Shown: positions 39,921-52,858 of the stretch, one piece after another
How the letters are laid out: the number at the start of each line of letters is the position of its first letter
Numbering within the stretch: the first letter of the stretch is position 1
Made by a program: the position numbers and the translations under genes
The notes under the pieces: generated by a model
Seen by the model: only the letters and a program-made list of their open reading frames with translations
Databases searched by the model: none
What the model was told of the DNA's origin: nothing
NCBI GenBank assembly: GCA_038993745.2
Contig: CP160629.1
Location: 186,001 to 250,000 of the forward strand
Direction of reading: 5' to 3'
DNA length: 64,000 nt
DNA from: Aliivibrio fischeri
GTDB taxonomy: Bacteria; Pseudomonadota; Gammaproteobacteria; Enterobacterales; Vibrionaceae

Positions 39921-39950
39921 TAGGCCGAGTATTATTCTCGGCCTACCTTT
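39921..39950 (+). terminator. Hairpin after rpmJ, spc operon terminator
   Basis: TAGGCCGAG (39921-39929) pairs perfectly with CTCGGCCTA (39937-39945), followed by a short CCTTTTG. The T run is weak, so read-through into the alpha operon is possible. Confidence 0.65.
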
Positions 39951-39973
39951 TGTGTGCAAAAGAAGTAGTTATA

Positions 39974-40041
39974 GTCGCAACGTATCCTCAACGGGCTTTG
40001 TTGCGGCTCTTCTTAAGAAAAAGTACTAGGAGTGAATAGTG
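39974..40041 (+). promoter_or_regulatory. Alpha operon leader, S4-binding pseudoknot
   Basis: GTATCCTCAACGGGCTTT and the following TAGGAGTGAATAGTGGCCCG resemble the E. coli alpha-operon leader (GTATCCTGAAAACGGGCTTT ... TAGGAGTGCATAGTGGCCCG), where ribosomal protein S4 binds a pseudoknot and traps the ribosome at rpsM. The resemblance is seen from memory; the pseudoknot was not folded. Confidence 0.75.
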
Positions 40042-40395
40042 GCCCGTATAGCAGGCATTAACATTCCTGATCATAAACATGCTGTAATCGCTTTAACAGC
40101 GATCTACGGTATCGGTAAAACTCGCTCTCAAGCTATCCTAGCTGAAGTGGGTATTGCTGAAGATGTTAAGATCAGTGAACTGAATGATGAGCAGATTGAT
40201 ATTCTGCGTGATGGTGTTGCCAAATACACTGTAGAAGGCGACCTACGTCGTGAAGTATCGATGAACATTAAGCGTCTTATGGACCTTGGTTGTTATCGTG
40301 GTCTTCGTCACCGTCGCAGTCTACCGTTACGTGGACAGCGTACTAAAACCAACGCACGTACCCGTAAAGGTCCGCGCAAGCCGATCAAAAAATAA
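40039..40395 (+). CDS. rpsM: 30S ribosomal protein S13
   Basis: A head protein of the small subunit that contacts the P-site tRNA and forms inter-subunit bridges. 118 residues, [32 protein letters not shown]-terminal [20 protein letters not shown]. It starts with GTG, as in E. coli, within the S4-regulated leader. First gene of the alpha operon. Confidence 0.97.
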   Translation: MARIAGINIPDHKHAVIALTAIYGIGKTRSQAILAEVGIAEDVKISELNDEQIDILRDGVAKYTVEGDLRREVSMNIKRLMDLGCYRGLRHRRSLPLRGQRTKTNARTRKGPRKPIKK

Positions 40396-40806
<411 letters not shown>

Positions 40807-40837
40807 GTTTCGTTTCTAGGAATATTGGAGAAAGAAC

Positions 40838-41458
40838 ATGGCAAGATATTTGGGTCCTAAGCTGAAGCTTAGCCGTCGCGAAGGCACAGATTTATTCCTT
40901 AAATCTGGTGTACGTGCGATCGATACCAAGTGTAAAATTGATAACGCTCCAGGTGTACACGGCGCTCGTCGCGGTCGTCTATCTGAATATGGCGTTCAGC
41001 TTCGTGAGAAGCAAAAAGTTCGTCGTATGTACGGCGTTCTAGAAAAACAATTCCGTAACTACTATAAAGATGCTGCTCGCCTTAAAGGCAACACAGGTGA
41101 AAACCTGCTTCAGCTTCTTGAAGGTCGTCTAGATAACGTAGTTTACCGTATGGGCTTTGGCGCAACTCGTGCTGAATCTCGCCAACTAGTTAGCCATAAG
41201 TCTATCCTAGTTAATGGTAAAGTTGTTAACGTTCCTTCTTTCAAAGTTGCGGCTAACGACGTTGTTTCAATCCGTGAAAAAGCTAAACAGCAATCACGTA
41301 TTAAAGCTGCTCTAGAAGTTGCTGAACAACGCGAAAAACCAACTTGGATTGAAGTAGATGCTGGCAAAATGGAAGGTACGTTTAAGCGTCTTCCAGAACG
41401 TTCTGATTTGTCTGCCGACATCAACGAACACTTGATCGTCGAGCTTTACTCTAAGTAA
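40838..41458 (+). CDS. rpsD: 30S ribosomal protein S4
   Basis: A primary 16S-binding protein and the autoregulator of the alpha operon. The 206-residue protein [24 protein letters not shown] carries the S4 RNA-binding domain ([35 protein letters not shown], about 94-128). Confidence 0.97.
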   Translation: MARYLGPKLKLSRREGTDLFLKSGVRAIDTKCKIDNAPGVHGARRGRLSEYGVQLREKQKVRRMYGVLEKQFRNYYKDAARLKGNTGENLLQLLEGRLDNVVYRMGFGATRAESRQLVSHKSILVNGKVVNVPSFKVAANDVVSIREKAKQQSRIKAALEVAEQREKPTWIEVDAGKMEGTFKRLPERSDLSADINEHLIVELYSK

Positions 41459-41481
41459 GGCTTAAATAAAGAGAGGACACA

Positions 41482-42471
41482 ATGCAGGGTTCTGTAACAG
41501 AATTTCTAAAGCCACGTCTTGTTGACATTGAACAAGTCAGCACGACTCATGCAAAAGTAACTCTTGAGCCGTTAGAGCGTGGTTTCGGCCACACTCTAGG
41601 TAACGCTCTACGTCGTATTTTACTATCTTCAATGCCGGGTTGTGCCGTAACTGAAGTGGAAATCGAAGGCGTATTACACGAGTACAGCACCAAAGAAGGT
41701 GTTCAGGAAGATATCCTTGAAATCCTTCTGAACCTTAAAGGCCTAGCCGTTAAGGTTGAGGGTAAAGATGAAGTTATCATTACTCTTAACAAGTCTGGTG
41801 CAGGCCCTGTTGTTGCAGGTGACATCACCCATGATGGTGATGTTGAGATTGCGAACCCAGAGCACGTAATCTGCCACTTGACTGATGACAATGCTGAAAT
41901 CAGCATGAGAATCAAGGTAGAGCGTGGTCGCGGCTACGTACCATCAACAGCTCGTATCCATACTGAAGAAGATGAGCGTCCAATTGGTCGTCTGCTTGTC
42001 GATGCAACTTACAGCCCAGTAGATAAAATTTCTTACGCGGTTGAAGCGGCACGTGTTGAGCAACGTACTGACTTAGACAAACTTGTTATCGATATGGAAA
42101 CAAATGGTACGCTTGATCCTGAGGAAGCTATCCGTCGTGCAGCTACAATTTTAGCTGAGCAACTGGATGCATTCGTAGATCTTCGTGATGTACGTGTTCC
42201 TGAAGAAAAAGAAGAGAAGCCAGAGTTCGATCCGATCCTACTGCGTCCTGTAGACGATCTTGAACTAACGGTTCGCTCTGCTAACTGTTTGAAAGCAGAA
42301 GCGATTCACTACATTGGTGATCTGGTGCAGCGCACTGAGGTTGAGTTACTTAAGACTCCAAACCTTGGTAAGAAATCTTTAACTGAAATTAAAGATGTTC
42401 TAGCTTCACGTGGACTTTCTTTAGGTATGCGCCTAGAGAACTGGCCACCAGCGTCTATCGCTGAAGATTAA
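41482..42471 (+). CDS. rpoA: RNA polymerase alpha subunit
   Basis: Dimerises to start RNA polymerase assembly and contacts activators and UP elements. The 329-residue protein has the N-terminal assembly domain ([37 protein letters not shown], about 31-67) and the C-terminal DNA-binding domain ([60 protein letters not shown]), both complete. Confidence 0.98.
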   Translation: MQGSVTEFLKPRLVDIEQVSTTHAKVTLEPLERGFGHTLGNALRRILLSSMPGCAVTEVEIEGVLHEYSTKEGVQEDILEILLNLKGLAVKVEGKDEVIITLNKSGAGPVVAGDITHDGDVEIANPEHVICHLTDDNAEISMRIKVERGRGYVPSTARIHTEEDERPIGRLLVDATYSPVDKISYAVEAARVEQRTDLDKLVIDMETNGTLDPEEAIRRAATILAEQLDAFVDLRDVRVPEEKEEKPEFDPILLRPVDDLELTVRSANCLKAEAIHYIGDLVQRTEVELLKTPNLGKKSLTEIKDVLASRGLSLGMRLENWPPASIAED

Positions 42472-42504
42472 TCAGTTCACTAATTATCTAGTTAGAAGGA
42501 TTAG

Positions 42505-42888
<384 letters not shown>

Positions 42889-42904
42889 TCAGAATAAGCT
42901 TTAA

Positions 42905-42937
42905 GAAAAAACCGAGTCTTAGGACTCGGTTTTTTTG
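42905..42937. terminator. Bidirectional terminator between rplQ and fbp
   Basis: ACCGAGTC (42911-42918) pairs with GACTCGGT (42923-42930), flanked by A and T runs on both sides. It serves the convergent alpha operon and fbp. Confidence 0.92.
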
Positions 42938-42975
42938 TATTTGGACATTATAAATTTACTGTTCTAATTTATTAA

Positions 42976-43986
42976 TTAATCTCGCCATTCATCTAAAAAC
43001 GCATGAACTTTATCGACCATATTTGTTGAACCAACAAAGAAAGGCACTCGTTGATGCAGTTCGCTTGGTTTTATATCTAAGATACGCTGTTCACCATCGG
43101 TCGCTTTACCACCTGCCTCTTCAATGAGCATCGCCATTGGATTACATTCATACAGTAATCTTAATTTTCCATTGGGGTAAGCTTGAGTACTTGGGTAAAG
43201 ATAAATACCACCTTTTAGAAGGTTTCTGTGAAAATCGGCAACTAAAGAACCGATATAACGTGAAGTGTATGGGCGATTGTCTTCTGGTTTACTTTCTTGG
43301 CAGAATTTAAGGTATTGTTTAATGCCTTCAGGGAAGCGAATGTAATTACCTTCATTTATAGAATAGATATTACCGTCTTTTGGGATTTGCATATTTTCGT
43401 GAGATAAGCAGAAAACACCAAGTGAAGGATCGTAAGTAAAACCATGAACACCATTTCCTGTGGTATAAACAAGCATGGTTGAAGAACCGTAAATAATGTA
43501 ACCAGCAGCAACTTGTTTATGACCTGGTTGCAGGAAATCTTCTTCAGTAGCCGGTGTTCCAATTGGTGAAATACGACGATATATAGAAAAGATAGTACCA
43601 ACAGAAACATTAACATCAATATTTGAAGAACCATCCAATGGATCCATTAATACAACGTATTTTGCGTTTTTGTTGAGCTCCTTATTAAAAGCAACTGCTT
43701 CATCTTCTTCTTCACTAGCGACACCACAGACTTGATCACGAGCTTCAAGTGCTGCTTTAAATTTATCATTAGCGTAAACATCTAATTTTTGTTGCTGTTC
43801 ACCTTGAATATTCTCTTCACCAGATGCACCTGTAATATCAACTAATCCGGCTTTATTAATCTCGCGGTTAACGATTTTTGCTGCTAACTTGATTGAGCCT
43901 ATTAATGAAGACAGTTCACCACTTGCATGAGGGAAGTCATGTTGTTTAGCGACAATGAACTCACCTAAAGTTCTTATTTCAGACAT
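42976..43986 (-). CDS. fbp: Fructose-1,6-bisphosphatase, class I
   Basis: The main gluconeogenic FBPase, Mg2+-dependent and in E. coli inhibited by AMP. The 336-residue protein shows [22 protein letters not shown], the metal-site EEDEA and [26 protein letters not shown], and the C-terminal GGKATDG with RVPFFVGS. It is a lone gene, convergent with the alpha operon and divergent from mpl. The class II enzyme glpX is at 8208. Confidence 0.97.
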   Translation of the reverse strand: MSEIRTLGEFIVAKQHDFPHASGELSSLIGSIKLAAKIVNREINKAGLVDITGASGEENIQGEQQQKLDVYANDKFKAALEARDQVCGVASEEEDEAVAFNKELNKNAKYVVLMDPLDGSSNIDVNVSVGTIFSIYRRISPIGTPATEEDFLQPGHKQVAAGYIIYGSSTMLVYTTGNGVHGFTYDPSLGVFCLSHENMQIPKDGNIYSINEGNYIRFPEGIKQYLKFCQESKPEDNRPYTSRYIGSLVADFHRNLLKGGIYLYPSTQAYPNGKLRLLYECNPMAMLIEEAGGKATDGEQRILDIKPSELHQRVPFFVGSTNMVDKVHAFLDEWRD

Positions 43987-44170
43987 AGTTATTCCTTTAA
44001 TTCTCTGTTATTAGATATCAACGCGAAGTCGGGTCAGGTACTGATTTATTTTTATAGTAGTTGTGTTACTGTTTGCTGTAATTCATTCTATAGCATAGAA
44101 CTTTTTAAGAGTATTGAAGTAACTTTGTATAAAAGTTGCTCACTTAATTTAATATAAGACGGTTTTTATT

Positions 44171-45550
44171 ATGCATATTCATATCCTTGGAATTTGTGGA
44201 ACATTCATGGGTGGCGCTGCAACACTAGCACGTCAACTCGGACATAAAGTAACTGGTTGTGATGCTAACGTTTATCCACCAATGAACACATTATTAGAGT
44301 CTCAAGGCATTGAGATTATTGAAGGCTTTGATCCAAGCCAGTTAGACCCTGCACCTGATTTAGTCGTCATTGGTAATGCCATGAGTCGTGGAAATCCTTG
44401 TGTTGAATATGTATTAGATAAGAATCTTAAATACACATCAGGTCCTCAATGGTTACAAGAGTTTTTACTGCAAGATCGTTGGGTGATGGCGGTTGCAGGT
44501 ACACACGGTAAAACAACAACATCAAGTATGCTAGCTTGGGTACTAGAAGAGTGTGGTTACAAGCCAGGCTTCTTAGTCGGCGGTGTATTAGGTAATTTTG
44601 GTGAGTCAGCTCGCTTAGGTGAAAGCATGTTCTTTGTTGTTGAAGCAGATGAATATGACAGTGCTTTTTTTGATAAGCGTTCAAAGTTTGTTCATTACCG
44701 TCCTCGTACGCTTGTATTAAACAACCTTGAGTTTGACCATGCCGATATTTTTGATGATTTGGCTGCGATTCAGCGTCAATTCCATCACTTAATCAGAACG
44801 GTTCCAAGTACTGGTCGCATTTTTGCACCTAAGCAAGATAAACCTTTAGAGCAAGTATTAGAACAAGGCTGCTGGAGTGAATTAGAGTTCACTGGTGAAG
44901 ATGGTCAATGGAAAGCCATCAAACTTCAAAAAGATGGTAGTCAGTTTGATGTCTATTTTGAGGGTGAAAACGTTGGGCAAGTTAATTGGGACTTAGTTGG
45001 TGATCACAACGTAAGTAATGCGCTTATGGTCGTCGCTTCTGCACGCCACGTAGGTGTTATTCCTGATTTAGCTTGTGAAGCTTTGGGTAAATTTATCAAT
45101 ACTAAGCGTCGTCTTGAGTTGAAAGGTGAAGTAAATGGTGTGACGGTTTATGATGACTTTGCTCATCACCCAACAGCTATTGATCTAACATTAAATGGTC
45201 TACGTAATAAAGTTGGTGATAAAAAGATTATTGCCGTATTAGAACCTCGCTCAAGCACAATGAAACTTGGCGTTCATAAAGATACATTAGCGGCTTCACT
45301 GCATGCCGCAGATTCAGTTTATATTTATCAACCAGATAATATCGCATGGTCAGTTGATGACGTTGCACAACAATGTACTCAACCTGCTCACACGCATAAT
45401 AACATTGATGCGTTCGTTGATATGATAGTGAACGAAGCACTGCCTGGTGATCAAATTTTGGTAATGAGCAATGGTGGTTTTGAAGGTATTCACGGTAAAT
45501 TGCTTTCACGCTTAAGTGATGCAGTAAAACATATAGAAATGGTGGATTAA
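44171..45550 (+). CDS. mpl: UDP-N-acetylmuramate:L-alanyl-gamma-D-glutamyl-meso-diaminopimelate ligase
   Basis: A cytosolic peptidoglycan-recycling ligase that joins recovered tripeptide to UDP-MurNAc. The 459-residue Mur-ligase protein shows the N-terminal [28 protein letters not shown], the ATP loop [13 protein letters not shown] (about 109-121), [16 protein letters not shown] and the C-terminal [10 protein letters not shown]. It is followed by ubiX after a single base, and is divergent from fbp. Confidence 0.96.
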   Translation: MHIHILGICGTFMGGAATLARQLGHKVTGCDANVYPPMNTLLESQGIEIIEGFDPSQLDPAPDLVVIGNAMSRGNPCVEYVLDKNLKYTSGPQWLQEFLLQDRWVMAVAGTHGKTTTSSMLAWVLEECGYKPGFLVGGVLGNFGESARLGESMFFVVEADEYDSAFFDKRSKFVHYRPRTLVLNNLEFDHADIFDDLAAIQRQFHHLIRTVPSTGRIFAPKQDKPLEQVLEQGCWSELEFTGEDGQWKAIKLQKDGSQFDVYFEGENVGQVNWDLVGDHNVSNALMVVASARHVGVIPDLACEALGKFINTKRRLELKGEVNGVTVYDDFAHHPTAIDLTLNGLRNKVGDKKIIAVLEPRSSTMKLGVHKDTLAASLHAADSVYIYQPDNIAWSVDDVAQQCTQPAHTHNNIDAFVDMIVNEALPGDQILVMSNGGFEGIHGKLLSRLSDAVKHIEMVD

Positions 45551-45551
45551 T

Positions 45552-46169
45552 ATGAGTAAACAAAAAGCAATTACGTTAGCTATGACAGGGGCTTCAGGAG
45601 CGCCTTATGGATTGCGTTTGCTCGAGTGTTTACTTGCTGCTGATTATCACGTGTATTTTCTTATCTCTTCTGCTGCTAGAGTTGTAATGGCGACAGAACA
45701 TGATTTGAAATTACCAAGTGGACCTGATGCTATGAAAGCGGCATTAGTTGAACACTTAGGTTGTAATGCAGATAAGCTAACCGTTTGTGGTAAAGAGGAC
45801 TGGTTTTCTCCTGTAGCTTCTGGTTCTGCTGCGCCTAAACAAATGATTGTCTGCCCATGTTCAGCTGGTAGTGTTGCTTCAATTGCTCATGGTATTTCTG
45901 ATAATTTAATCGAAAGAGCGGCTGATGTGGTTTTAAAAGAACGAGGTCAGCTGATTCTTGTGGTTCGAGAGGCGCCATTCTCAACATTACATTTAGAGAA
46001 TATGCTTAAGTTGTCGCAAATAGGGGCGACAATTATGCCTGCTGCCCCAGGTTTTTATCATCAACCCAAATCCATTGAAGATTTAATTGATTTTATGGTA
46101 GCAAGAATTTTGGACCATTTAGGTGTAGAGCAAGGGCTTGTACCTCGCTGGGGTTATGACCATCGATAG
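45552..46169 (+). CDS. ubiX: Flavin prenyltransferase UbiX
   Basis: Makes the prenylated FMN cofactor used by UbiD in ubiquinone synthesis. The 205-residue protein has the N-terminal flavoprotein motif [17 protein letters not shown] (about 9-25), [29 protein letters not shown] and the C-terminal [30 protein letters not shown]. An extended N-terminal half compared with E. coli UbiX is still within family limits. Probably cotranscribed with mpl. Confidence 0.95.
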   Translation: MSKQKAITLAMTGASGAPYGLRLLECLLAADYHVYFLISSAARVVMATEHDLKLPSGPDAMKAALVEHLGCNADKLTVCGKEDWFSPVASGSAAPKQMIVCPCSAGSVASIAHGISDNLIERAADVVLKERGQLILVVREAPFSTLHLENMLKLSQIGATIMPAAPGFYHQPKSIEDLIDFMVARILDHLGVEQGLVPRWGYDHR

Positions 46170-46221
46170 CTGCACAATAAAAGCTCTGGCTCATTAAGCT
46201 ATTCACACTTACAATACGACT

Positions 46222-46319
46222 TCTCATCGGGGAGCTTTGGCTGAGATTAATGAAGATTGGATAATGTTCATTTAAACCCGTATCACCTGAACCAGATAAT
46301 GCTGGCGTAGGAATTGAGA
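46222..46319 (+). promoter_or_regulatory. TPP (thiamine pyrophosphate) riboswitch
   Basis: The conserved cores CTGAGA (46241-46246) and ACCTGAACCAGATAATGCTGG with GCGTAGGAA (about 46285-46313) are present in order. The closing P1 arms are TCTCAT / TTGAGA. It precedes thiB by about 65 nt. In this family TPP binding usually blocks translation or transcription, so thiamine import is repressed when the cofactor is plentiful. Confidence 0.93.
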
Positions 46320-46383
46320 TGACATTCTCCTATGAGTATTTCAACTCTAGCCTGTGCCGCTCAAAAGGACGAAAGAGCGCATA

Positions 46384-47399
46384 ATGAAAACAACAGTAAC
46401 TTCACTTCCAGTTAAAAAACTATCTCTCGCTATTGCATTAGCAAGCATCTCTTCTTTTTCTGTGTCCGCGTCAGAAACACTAACGGTATACACTTATGAT
46501 TCATTTGCAGCGGATTGGGCCCCGGACCTAAAGTTGAAGCGGCATTTGAAGCTAAATGTGGCTGTAATTTAGAGCTAGTTGCATTAGATGATGGCGTATC
46601 TATTTTGAATCGTCTACGTCTTGAGGGAAAGAATGCTAAAGCTGATATTGTATTGGGTTTAGATAATAACTTAATGGCGGAAGCGAAAAAAACAGGGTTA
46701 CTCGCTCAACATCACATCGATACAAGTTCGGTACATTTACCTAATGGGTGGAGTGATACAACGTTTATTCCTTATGACTTTGGTTATTTTGCTTTTGTTT
46801 ATAACAAAGAGAAAGTAACTAATCCTCCAAAGAGCCTAAAAGAGTTGGTTGAACAGCGCGACGATTTAAAAGTGATTTATCAAGATCCTCGAACTTCAAC
46901 GCCGGGGCAAGGCTTATTACTCTGGATTAAATCTGTTTATGGGGATGATGCCGCTCAAGCATGGAAGCAACTATCTAAAAAAACAGTGACGGTAACAAAA
47001 GGCTGGTCAGAAGCTTATAGTATGTTTTTAGAGGGAGAGTCGGATCTCGTTTTATCTTATACAACATCGCCGGCTTACCATATTATTGCTGAAAAAGATC
47101 AACGATTTGCTGCCGCTAATTTCTCAGAAGGCCATTACACTCAAGTTGAAGTTGCGGCAAAAGTTAAATCTACAAAACACAATAAACTTGCCGACGAGTT
47201 TTTAGCATTCATATTAAGTGATGAGTTTCAATTTGCGATGCCAACAGGAAACTGGATGTACCCAGTAACTAAAGTTGAACTACCAAAGGGATTTGAAACA
47301 TTGACGGTACCTAATAAAGCATTGTCATTTAGCTCTGAAGATATCGCACAAAAGCGTAAATCTTGGATCCGTGAATGGCAGCATGCGTTAACTTTTTAA
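46384..47399 (+). pseudogene. thiB: Thiamine ABC transporter substrate-binding protein, frame broken by a 1-base loss
   Basis: The periplasmic thiamine-binding protein (ThiB/TbpA). A signal peptide (MKTTVTSLPVKKLSLAIALASISSFSVSASE) and TLTVYTYDSFAADW are in the first frame. At 46517-46519 a G seems missing from GGGGCCCC, and the rest (GPKVEAAFEAKCGCNLELVALDDGVSILNRLRLEG to REWQHALTF) is in the next frame. With one G added the protein has about 338 residues and looks complete. A riboswitch precedes it and thiP follows 41 nt later. Whether this is an error or a true lesion cannot be told from sequence alone. Confidence 0.88.
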
Positions 47400-47407
47400 T
47401 TGGTGTA

Positions 47408-47440
47408 ATAAGGAGCCACTAGTGCTCCTTTATTTTATTC
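47408..47440 (+). terminator. Intra-operon hairpin between thiB and thiP
   Basis: AAGGAGC (47410-47416) pairs with GCTCCTT (47424-47430), followed by TATTTTATT. Such hairpins after a binding-protein gene often lower expression of the membrane genes behind it. Confidence 0.6.
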
Positions 47441-49044
47441 ATGAAATCTCGAACTTTATTTAATTCCACGCCTTTATTCGGCTATATCGTTGCAGCTATT
47501 ATTCTCTGCTTCGTTGGTGGTGCAATTAGTGCGCTTTTAATCGAATCTCCGAGTTTAGATTTACGTATTATTTGGTCTGATCCTTATTACCGCTACATCA
47601 CTCAATTTAGTTTATACCAAGCATTTTTATCAACCATAATCAGTATTGGTTTGGCTATACCAACAGCCTATGCTTTATCTCGCCGTCAATTTATTGGGCG
47701 TGGATTATTACTAAAACTCTGTGCAACGACGTTAGTATTACCAGTGCTTGTGGGGGTTTTTGGTTTATTAGCTATTTATGGGAACAGTGGATTAATCGCT
47801 GATGTTTTTACTTGGTTTGGCGCATCGTTACCATTTTCGATTTATGGCCTAAATGGCATTTTATTGGCTCATGTTTTTTTTAATTTCCCTTTTGCAACTC
47901 GGCTGTTACTGCAATCATTAGATTCTATTTCCATTGAACAACATCAGTTATCTGCACACCTTGGATTAATGGGTGGAGTAAGTATCGTCTTGTTGCATGG
48001 CCGAGAATAAAACAGCAATTGCCACATGTTGCTGGGTTGGTCTTTATGCTTTGCTTTACGAGTTTTGCTACCGTAATGGCGCTAGGTGGTGGTCCTAAGT
48101 CCACAACAATAGAGTTAGCAATATACCAAGCAATTAAGTTTGATTTTGATTTGCAATCAGGTGCCATTTTAGCTTTATGGCAAATGTTATTATGTGGATT
48201 ATTATCATTGTGTATTCAACGATTCTCAAAATCAGTTTCTGTTGATTCTGCATCGTTATCACAAGTGGTTCTATATCAAGATACCAATAAGGCAAAGTGG
48301 TGGGACAGAGCGTGGATAACGCTTTTAGGGCTTTTTATGTTACCTCCCTTATTTATGGTTGTTCTTAGTGGGCTTAATTCTCAATTATTTGTTGTCATCA
48401 CGTCATCGGAGTTTTGGTCTGCATTAATCAACTCTTTAATTGTGGCCTTTGGTGCCGCTGTGATTGCATTATTTCTTGGTGTTCTGCTTTTACATACAAC
48501 TCGGTCTTTGCGTTTAAAACAAAAAAGATTATTAGCAGATAAGTTAGATCTGATTGGTGTGATGATTTTAGTCACGCCGGGGTTGGTAATCAGTACGGGG
48601 CTTTTTTTATTATTAAGAAACATAACCGATGTCTTTAGTATCGCTATTTGGATTGTCATCTTAGTCAATGCATTAATGGCATTACCTTACGTAATAAAAA
48701 CATTAGCTCAACCTTTGTTGCATATTGCACAGCAGTATCATTTATTGTGTGCAAGTTTGGGATTGTACGGATTGTCACGATTTCGAGTGATTGAATGGAA
48801 AGCATTAAGAAAACCTTTTGCTCATGCTTTTTCCATTGCTTTTATTATGTCTGTTGGTGATTTAAGTGCGATTGCCTTGTTCGGTAGCCAAGATTTTAGA
48901 ACGCTACCACTCTATTTATTTCAATTGCTTGGCAGTTATCAGATGGAAGCGGCAGCCGTTATTTCATTGAGCCTTTTATTATTGAGTGTGGGTGTGTTTG
49001 CTGTTGTTGAATGGCTATTTTTATCAAAGAAAAGGAAACAATAA
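47441..49044 (+). pseudogene. thiP: Thiamine ABC transporter permease, frame broken by a 1-base loss
   Basis: The membrane subunit of the thiamine importer, a fused two-permease protein. The first frame carries the first half (about 175 residues, several membrane segments, PVLVGVFGLLAIYG). At about 47968 one base (probably an A) is missing. The next frame resumes WSKYRLVAWPRIKQQLPHVAGLVFMLCFTSFATVMALGGGP, the typical ThiP loop, and runs to RKQ at 49044, overlapping the thiQ ATG (TAATG). With one base restored the protein has about 534 residues and no other defect. Confidence 0.87.
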
Positions 49045-49748
49045 TGCTGCGTTTTTCTGATGTGAAATATCGATATTATACTGATTTGTTTGAGTTCGAT
49101 TTGAATGTAGAGCAGGGAAGCGTTGTTGCTATTTTAGGTCCTAGTGGGGCTGGTAAAAGTACCTTATTGAGCTTATTAGCAGGTTTTATTGAACCTGAAA
49201 GTGGTGATATTACAATAAATAACGAATCACAGCTTTTACGTGCTCCTCATCAACGTCCTTTATCTATGTTATTTCAAGAGCATAACCTTTTTGCTCATTT
49301 ATCTGTTGCTGAGAATATTGGCTTGGGTATTAAGCCTAATTTACGTTTAAATGAGAAAGATAAAAAACGAATTAATGATGCGGCTCGCCAAGTTGGGGTT
49401 GATGATTTGCTGCAACGTTTGCCTGAGCAGTTATCTGGAGGACAAAAGCAACGTGTAGCCTTAGCCCGATGCTTAGTTCAGCAAAAACCTGTCTTATTAT
49501 TGGATGAGCCATTTTCAGCGCTTGATCCTATCTTAAGGGAAGAAATGATTGTGTTAATTCAGGCGTTGATAAAGAGTGAAAAATTAACCGTTTTAATGGT
49601 GACGCACAGTTTACAAGATGCAAAAGCCCTTGCTTCTCATTATGCTTTTATTTGTCAGCAAAAAGTGCTGAGCCAGGGGCGTATTTCTGAATTATTTACT
49701 CAAGAAAAACCACCAGAATTAACGCAATATTTACAAGCGGTAAAGTAA
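49044..49748 (+). CDS. thiQ: Thiamine ABC transporter ATP-binding protein
   Basis: The ATPase of the ThiBPQ thiamine importer. The 234-residue protein shows Walker A GPSGAGKST (about 32-40), the Q-loop region, signature LSGGQKQRVALARCL and Walker B VLLLDEPFSALDP. The start at 49044 is coupled to thiP (TAATG) and gives MLRFSDVKYRYY, the family N-terminus. It is intact although thiB and thiP upstream are frameshifted as read. Confidence 0.94.
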   Translation: MLRFSDVKYRYYTDLFEFDLNVEQGSVVAILGPSGAGKSTLLSLLAGFIEPESGDITINNESQLLRAPHQRPLSMLFQEHNLFAHLSVAENIGLGIKPNLRLNEKDKKRINDAARQVGVDDLLQRLPEQLSGGQKQRVALARCLVQQKPVLLLDEPFSALDPILREEMIVLIQALIKSEKLTVLMVTHSLQDAKALASHYAFICQQKVLSQGRISELFTQEKPPELTQYLQAVK

Positions 49749-49941
49749 ACTTTGTTTATAAAAATGCGTATAATCGACTACACTCATTTTTATAGTAAAT
49801 TGGCGTGACCTGAGTGCTCTCATACAGTAACATTAGCGCCCTTTTGAGCCTTAACCTTTGCGGGTTGTCTATTCTTGGCTTTCGAAAAAATTCTCATTCC
49901 ATATCTTATAAAACAAATTAATTTTGAGGTGCGTTACCACT

Positions 49942-52851
49942 ATGTCATTTGCTTTGGGACAACGTTGGATCAGTGATACAGAAAGTGATTTAGGTTTAGG
50001 TACGGTAGTGGCTGTTGATGACAGAACCGTATCATTACTTTTTGCTGCATCAGAAGAAAACCGTTTATACGCAAAACACGATGCACCCGTTACCCGAGTG
50101 ATGTTCAATAAGGGAGATACCATTGAAAGCCATGAGGGCTGGTCACTTGATGTTGAAGACGTTATTGAAGAAGGCGGTTTATTAACTTATATCGGTACTC
50201 GAGTTGATACTGACGAAGCCAATGTGGTACTTCGTGAGACGTTATTGAGTCATCAAATCCGTTTTAATAAACCTCAAGATAAATTATTTGCAGGTCAAAT
50301 TGATCGTATGGATCGATTTGCTTTGCGTTTCCGTGCACTTCAAAACCAATACGAACAACACAAAAGCCCGATGCGCGGTTTATGTGGCATGCGTGCAGGA
50401 TTAATCCCTCACCAATTATTCATTGCTCATGAAGTGGGCCGTCGTTATGCCCCACGTGTTTTATTAGCCGATGAAGTGGGCTTAGGTAAAACCATTGAAG
50501 CGGGTATGATCATTCACCAACAGGTGCTTTCTGGTCGTGCTGAGCGCGTATTGATTGTTGTACCTGAAACACTACAACATCAGTGGTTAGTTGAAATGAT
50601 GCGTCGTTTTAACCTTCATTTTTCTATTTTTGATGAAGAGCGTTGTGTTGAAGCTTATGCCGATTCTGAAAACCCATTTGATACTGCACAATTTGTTTTA
50701 TGTTCTTTAGACTTTATTCGTAAGAGTAAGCGTCGTTTTGAGCAAGTCGTTGAAGCCGATTGGGATTTGCTAGTTGTTGATGAAGCGCATCACTTAGAGT
50801 GGAATCAAACTAAGCCTAGTCGTGAATATCAAGTTATCGAAGCGATTGCAGAAGAAACGCCAGGAGTATTACTGCTAACAGCGACACCTGAGCAATTAGG
50901 TCATGAGAGTCACTTTGCTCGTTTACGTCTATTAGATCCTGATCGTTTTTATGATTATGACGCATTCGTAGAAGAAGAACGTCAATATCAACCTGTGGCT
51001 GATGCAGTAACGGCATTAATGAGCGGTGAAAAACTATCAAATGATGCGAAAAACCGTATTACTGAACTGCTTTCTGAGCAAGATGTAGAGCCGCTATTTA
51101 GAATTATTGAATCATCAGCAGCAGAAGATGAACAAGCACAAGCTCGCCAAGAGTTAGTGGATAATTTAATGGACCGTCATGGTACGGGACGTGTGTTATT
51201 CCGTAATACTCGTGCAGCTATTAAAGGTTTCCCACAGCGTAATCTTAATTTAATGCCAATGCCTTTACCATCTCAGTATGCTACGTCTATGCGTGTTGCA
51301 ACCATGATGGGTGGACGTATGACGGATGAAGCTCGTGCAATGAAGATGCTTTACCCAGAAGAAATCTTCCAAGAGTTTGAAGGTGATAGTGCGACGTGGT
51401 GGCAGTTTGACCCGCGTGTTAACTGGTTACTTGAATTACTGAAAGAAAACCGTAATGAGAAGGTGCTTATTATTGCATCTCGAGCTTCAACTGCATTACA
51501 ACTTGAGCAAGCATTACGTGAGCGTGAAGGTATTCGTGGTACGGTTTTCCATGAAGGTATGTCAATTATTGAACGTGATAAAGCGGCAGCTTACTTCGCA
51601 CAAGAAGAAGGCGGCGCACAGGTATTGATTTGTTCTGAGATTGGTTCTGAAGGTCGTAACTTCCAGTTTGCTAATCAACTTGTCATGTTTGATTTACCGT
51701 TTAACCCTGACTTACTTGAGCAACGTATTGGTCGTTTGGATCGCATTGGTCAAAAACGCGATATTGAAATTCATGTTCCTTACCTACAAGGTACATCTCA
51801 AGAATTGCTTGCTCGTTGGTTTGATGAAGGTTTAAATGCATTTGGTGAAACGTGTCCAACAGGTCGTGCTGTTTATGACAAATTTGCTGATGCAATTATT
51901 GCTATCTTAGCAACAGGTAAATCTGATGGCTTAGAGTCATTAATTGAAGAGTCGGCTGCATTAAATAAAGCGCTAAAAGCACAATTAGAGCAAGGTCGTG
52001 ACCGTTTATTAGAAGTACATTCTAATGGTGGCGATAAAGCGAAAGAAATTGCAGAGCAAATTGCGGCAACCGACGGCGATACAAATCTTGTTAATTTTGC
52101 ATTAAACCTATTTGATACCATTGGCTTAAACCAAGATGATAAAGGTGAAAATGCCATTGTTGTCACTCCAGCGGAAAACATGTTGGTATCAAGTTACCCA
52201 GGCTTACCTTATGAAGGTTGTACTATTACGTTTGACCGTGAAACCGCGCTTTCTCGTGAAGACATGAACTTGATCAGTTGGGAGCACCCAATGATTCAAG
52301 GTGGTATTGATCTTGTTTTAACCGAAGGGGTAGGGGCAACAGCGGTTTCTTTATTGAAGAATAAAGCATTACCTGCAGGCACTTTATTACTGGAATTGGT
52401 TTATGTAGTAGATGCGCAAGCTCCTAAACAGAGTGGTATTGCTCGCTTCTTACCTAAAACGCCTATTCGTATCATGATGGATGGTAAAGGTAATGATCTT
52501 TCTGCTCAGGTTGAATTTGAAAGCTTTAACCGTCAATTAAGCCCGGTTAATCGTCATATGGCGAGTAAGTTGGTTAATTCGGTTCAAAAAGAGATCCATG
52601 GATTAATCGATAAAGCGGAAATTAGCATGGAAGAGCGTTTAGAAAGCGTTCGCACTGATGCTGAAAAAGAGATGAAAGCAGCACTTAATTCAGAGCTTGA
52701 ACGTTTACAAGCTTTGAAGGCAGTCAACCCAAATATTCGTGATGAAGAGTTAACTCAAATTGAAACTCAAATGAGCGAACTATCTGGTTATATTGGTAAA
52801 GCACAAGTTCAGTTAGATTCATTACGTCTAATTGTAGTGAGCCATAATTAA
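49942..52851 (+). CDS. rapA: RNA polymerase recycling ATPase RapA
   Basis: A Swi2/Snf2-type ATPase that associates with RNA polymerase and frees it from post-termination complexes. The 969-residue protein follows E. coli RapA from [30 protein letters not shown] on. The helicase motifs are seen: [17 protein letters not shown] (motif I), [10 protein letters not shown] (II), [11 protein letters not shown] (III), and in the second lobe [15 protein letters not shown] and [13 protein letters not shown] (VI). The start at 49942 is chosen by this N-terminus. A hairpin at 52859-52895 separates it from rluA. Confidence 0.97.
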   Translation: MSFALGQRWISDTESDLGLGTVVAVDDRTVSLLFAASEENRLYAKHDAPVTRVMFNKGDTIESHEGWSLDVEDVIEEGGLLTYIGTRVDTDEANVVLRETLLSHQIRFNKPQDKLFAGQIDRMDRFALRFRALQNQYEQHKSPMRGLCGMRAGLIPHQLFIAHEVGRRYAPRVLLADEVGLGKTIEAGMIIHQQVLSGRAERVLIVVPETLQHQWLVEMMRRFNLHFSIFDEERCVEAYADSENPFDTAQFVLCSLDFIRKSKRRFEQVVEADWDLLVVDEAHHLEWNQTKPSREYQVIEAIAEETPGVLLLTATPEQLGHESHFARLRLLDPDRFYDYDAFVEEERQYQPVADAVTALMSGEKLSNDAKNRITELLSEQDVEPLFRIIESSAAEDEQAQARQELVDNLMDRHGTGRVLFRNTRAAIKGFPQRNLNLMPMPLPSQYATSMRVATMMGGRMTDEARAMKMLYPEEIFQEFEGDSATWWQFDPRVNWLLELLKENRNEKVLIIASRASTALQLEQALREREGIRGTVFHEGMSIIERDKAAAYFAQEEGGAQVLICSEIGSEGRNFQFANQLVMFDLPFNPDLLEQRIGRLDRIGQKRDIEIHVPYLQGTSQELLARWFDEGLNAFGETCPTGRAVYDKFADAIIAILATGKSDGLESLIEESAALNKALKAQLEQGRDRLLEVHSNGGDKAKEIAEQIAATDGDTNLVNFALNLFDTIGLNQDDKGENAIVVTPAENMLVSSYPGLPYEGCTITFDRETALSREDMNLISWEHPMIQGGIDLVLTEGVGATAVSLLKNKALPAGTLLLELVYVVDAQAPKQSGIARFLPKTPIRIMMDGKGNDLSAQVEFESFNRQLSPVNRHMASKLVNSVQKEIHGLIDKAEISMEERLESVRTDAEKEMKAALNSELERLQALKAVNPNIRDEELTQIETQMSELSGYIGKAQVQLDSLRLIVVSHN

Positions 52852-52858
52852 GTAACAT

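Noticed and set aside
46500..46530. Two separate genes at thiB
   Set aside because: The first frame has the signal peptide and mature N-terminus and the second the rest of one ThiB protein, meeting at a G-run; one gene with a lost base is simpler.
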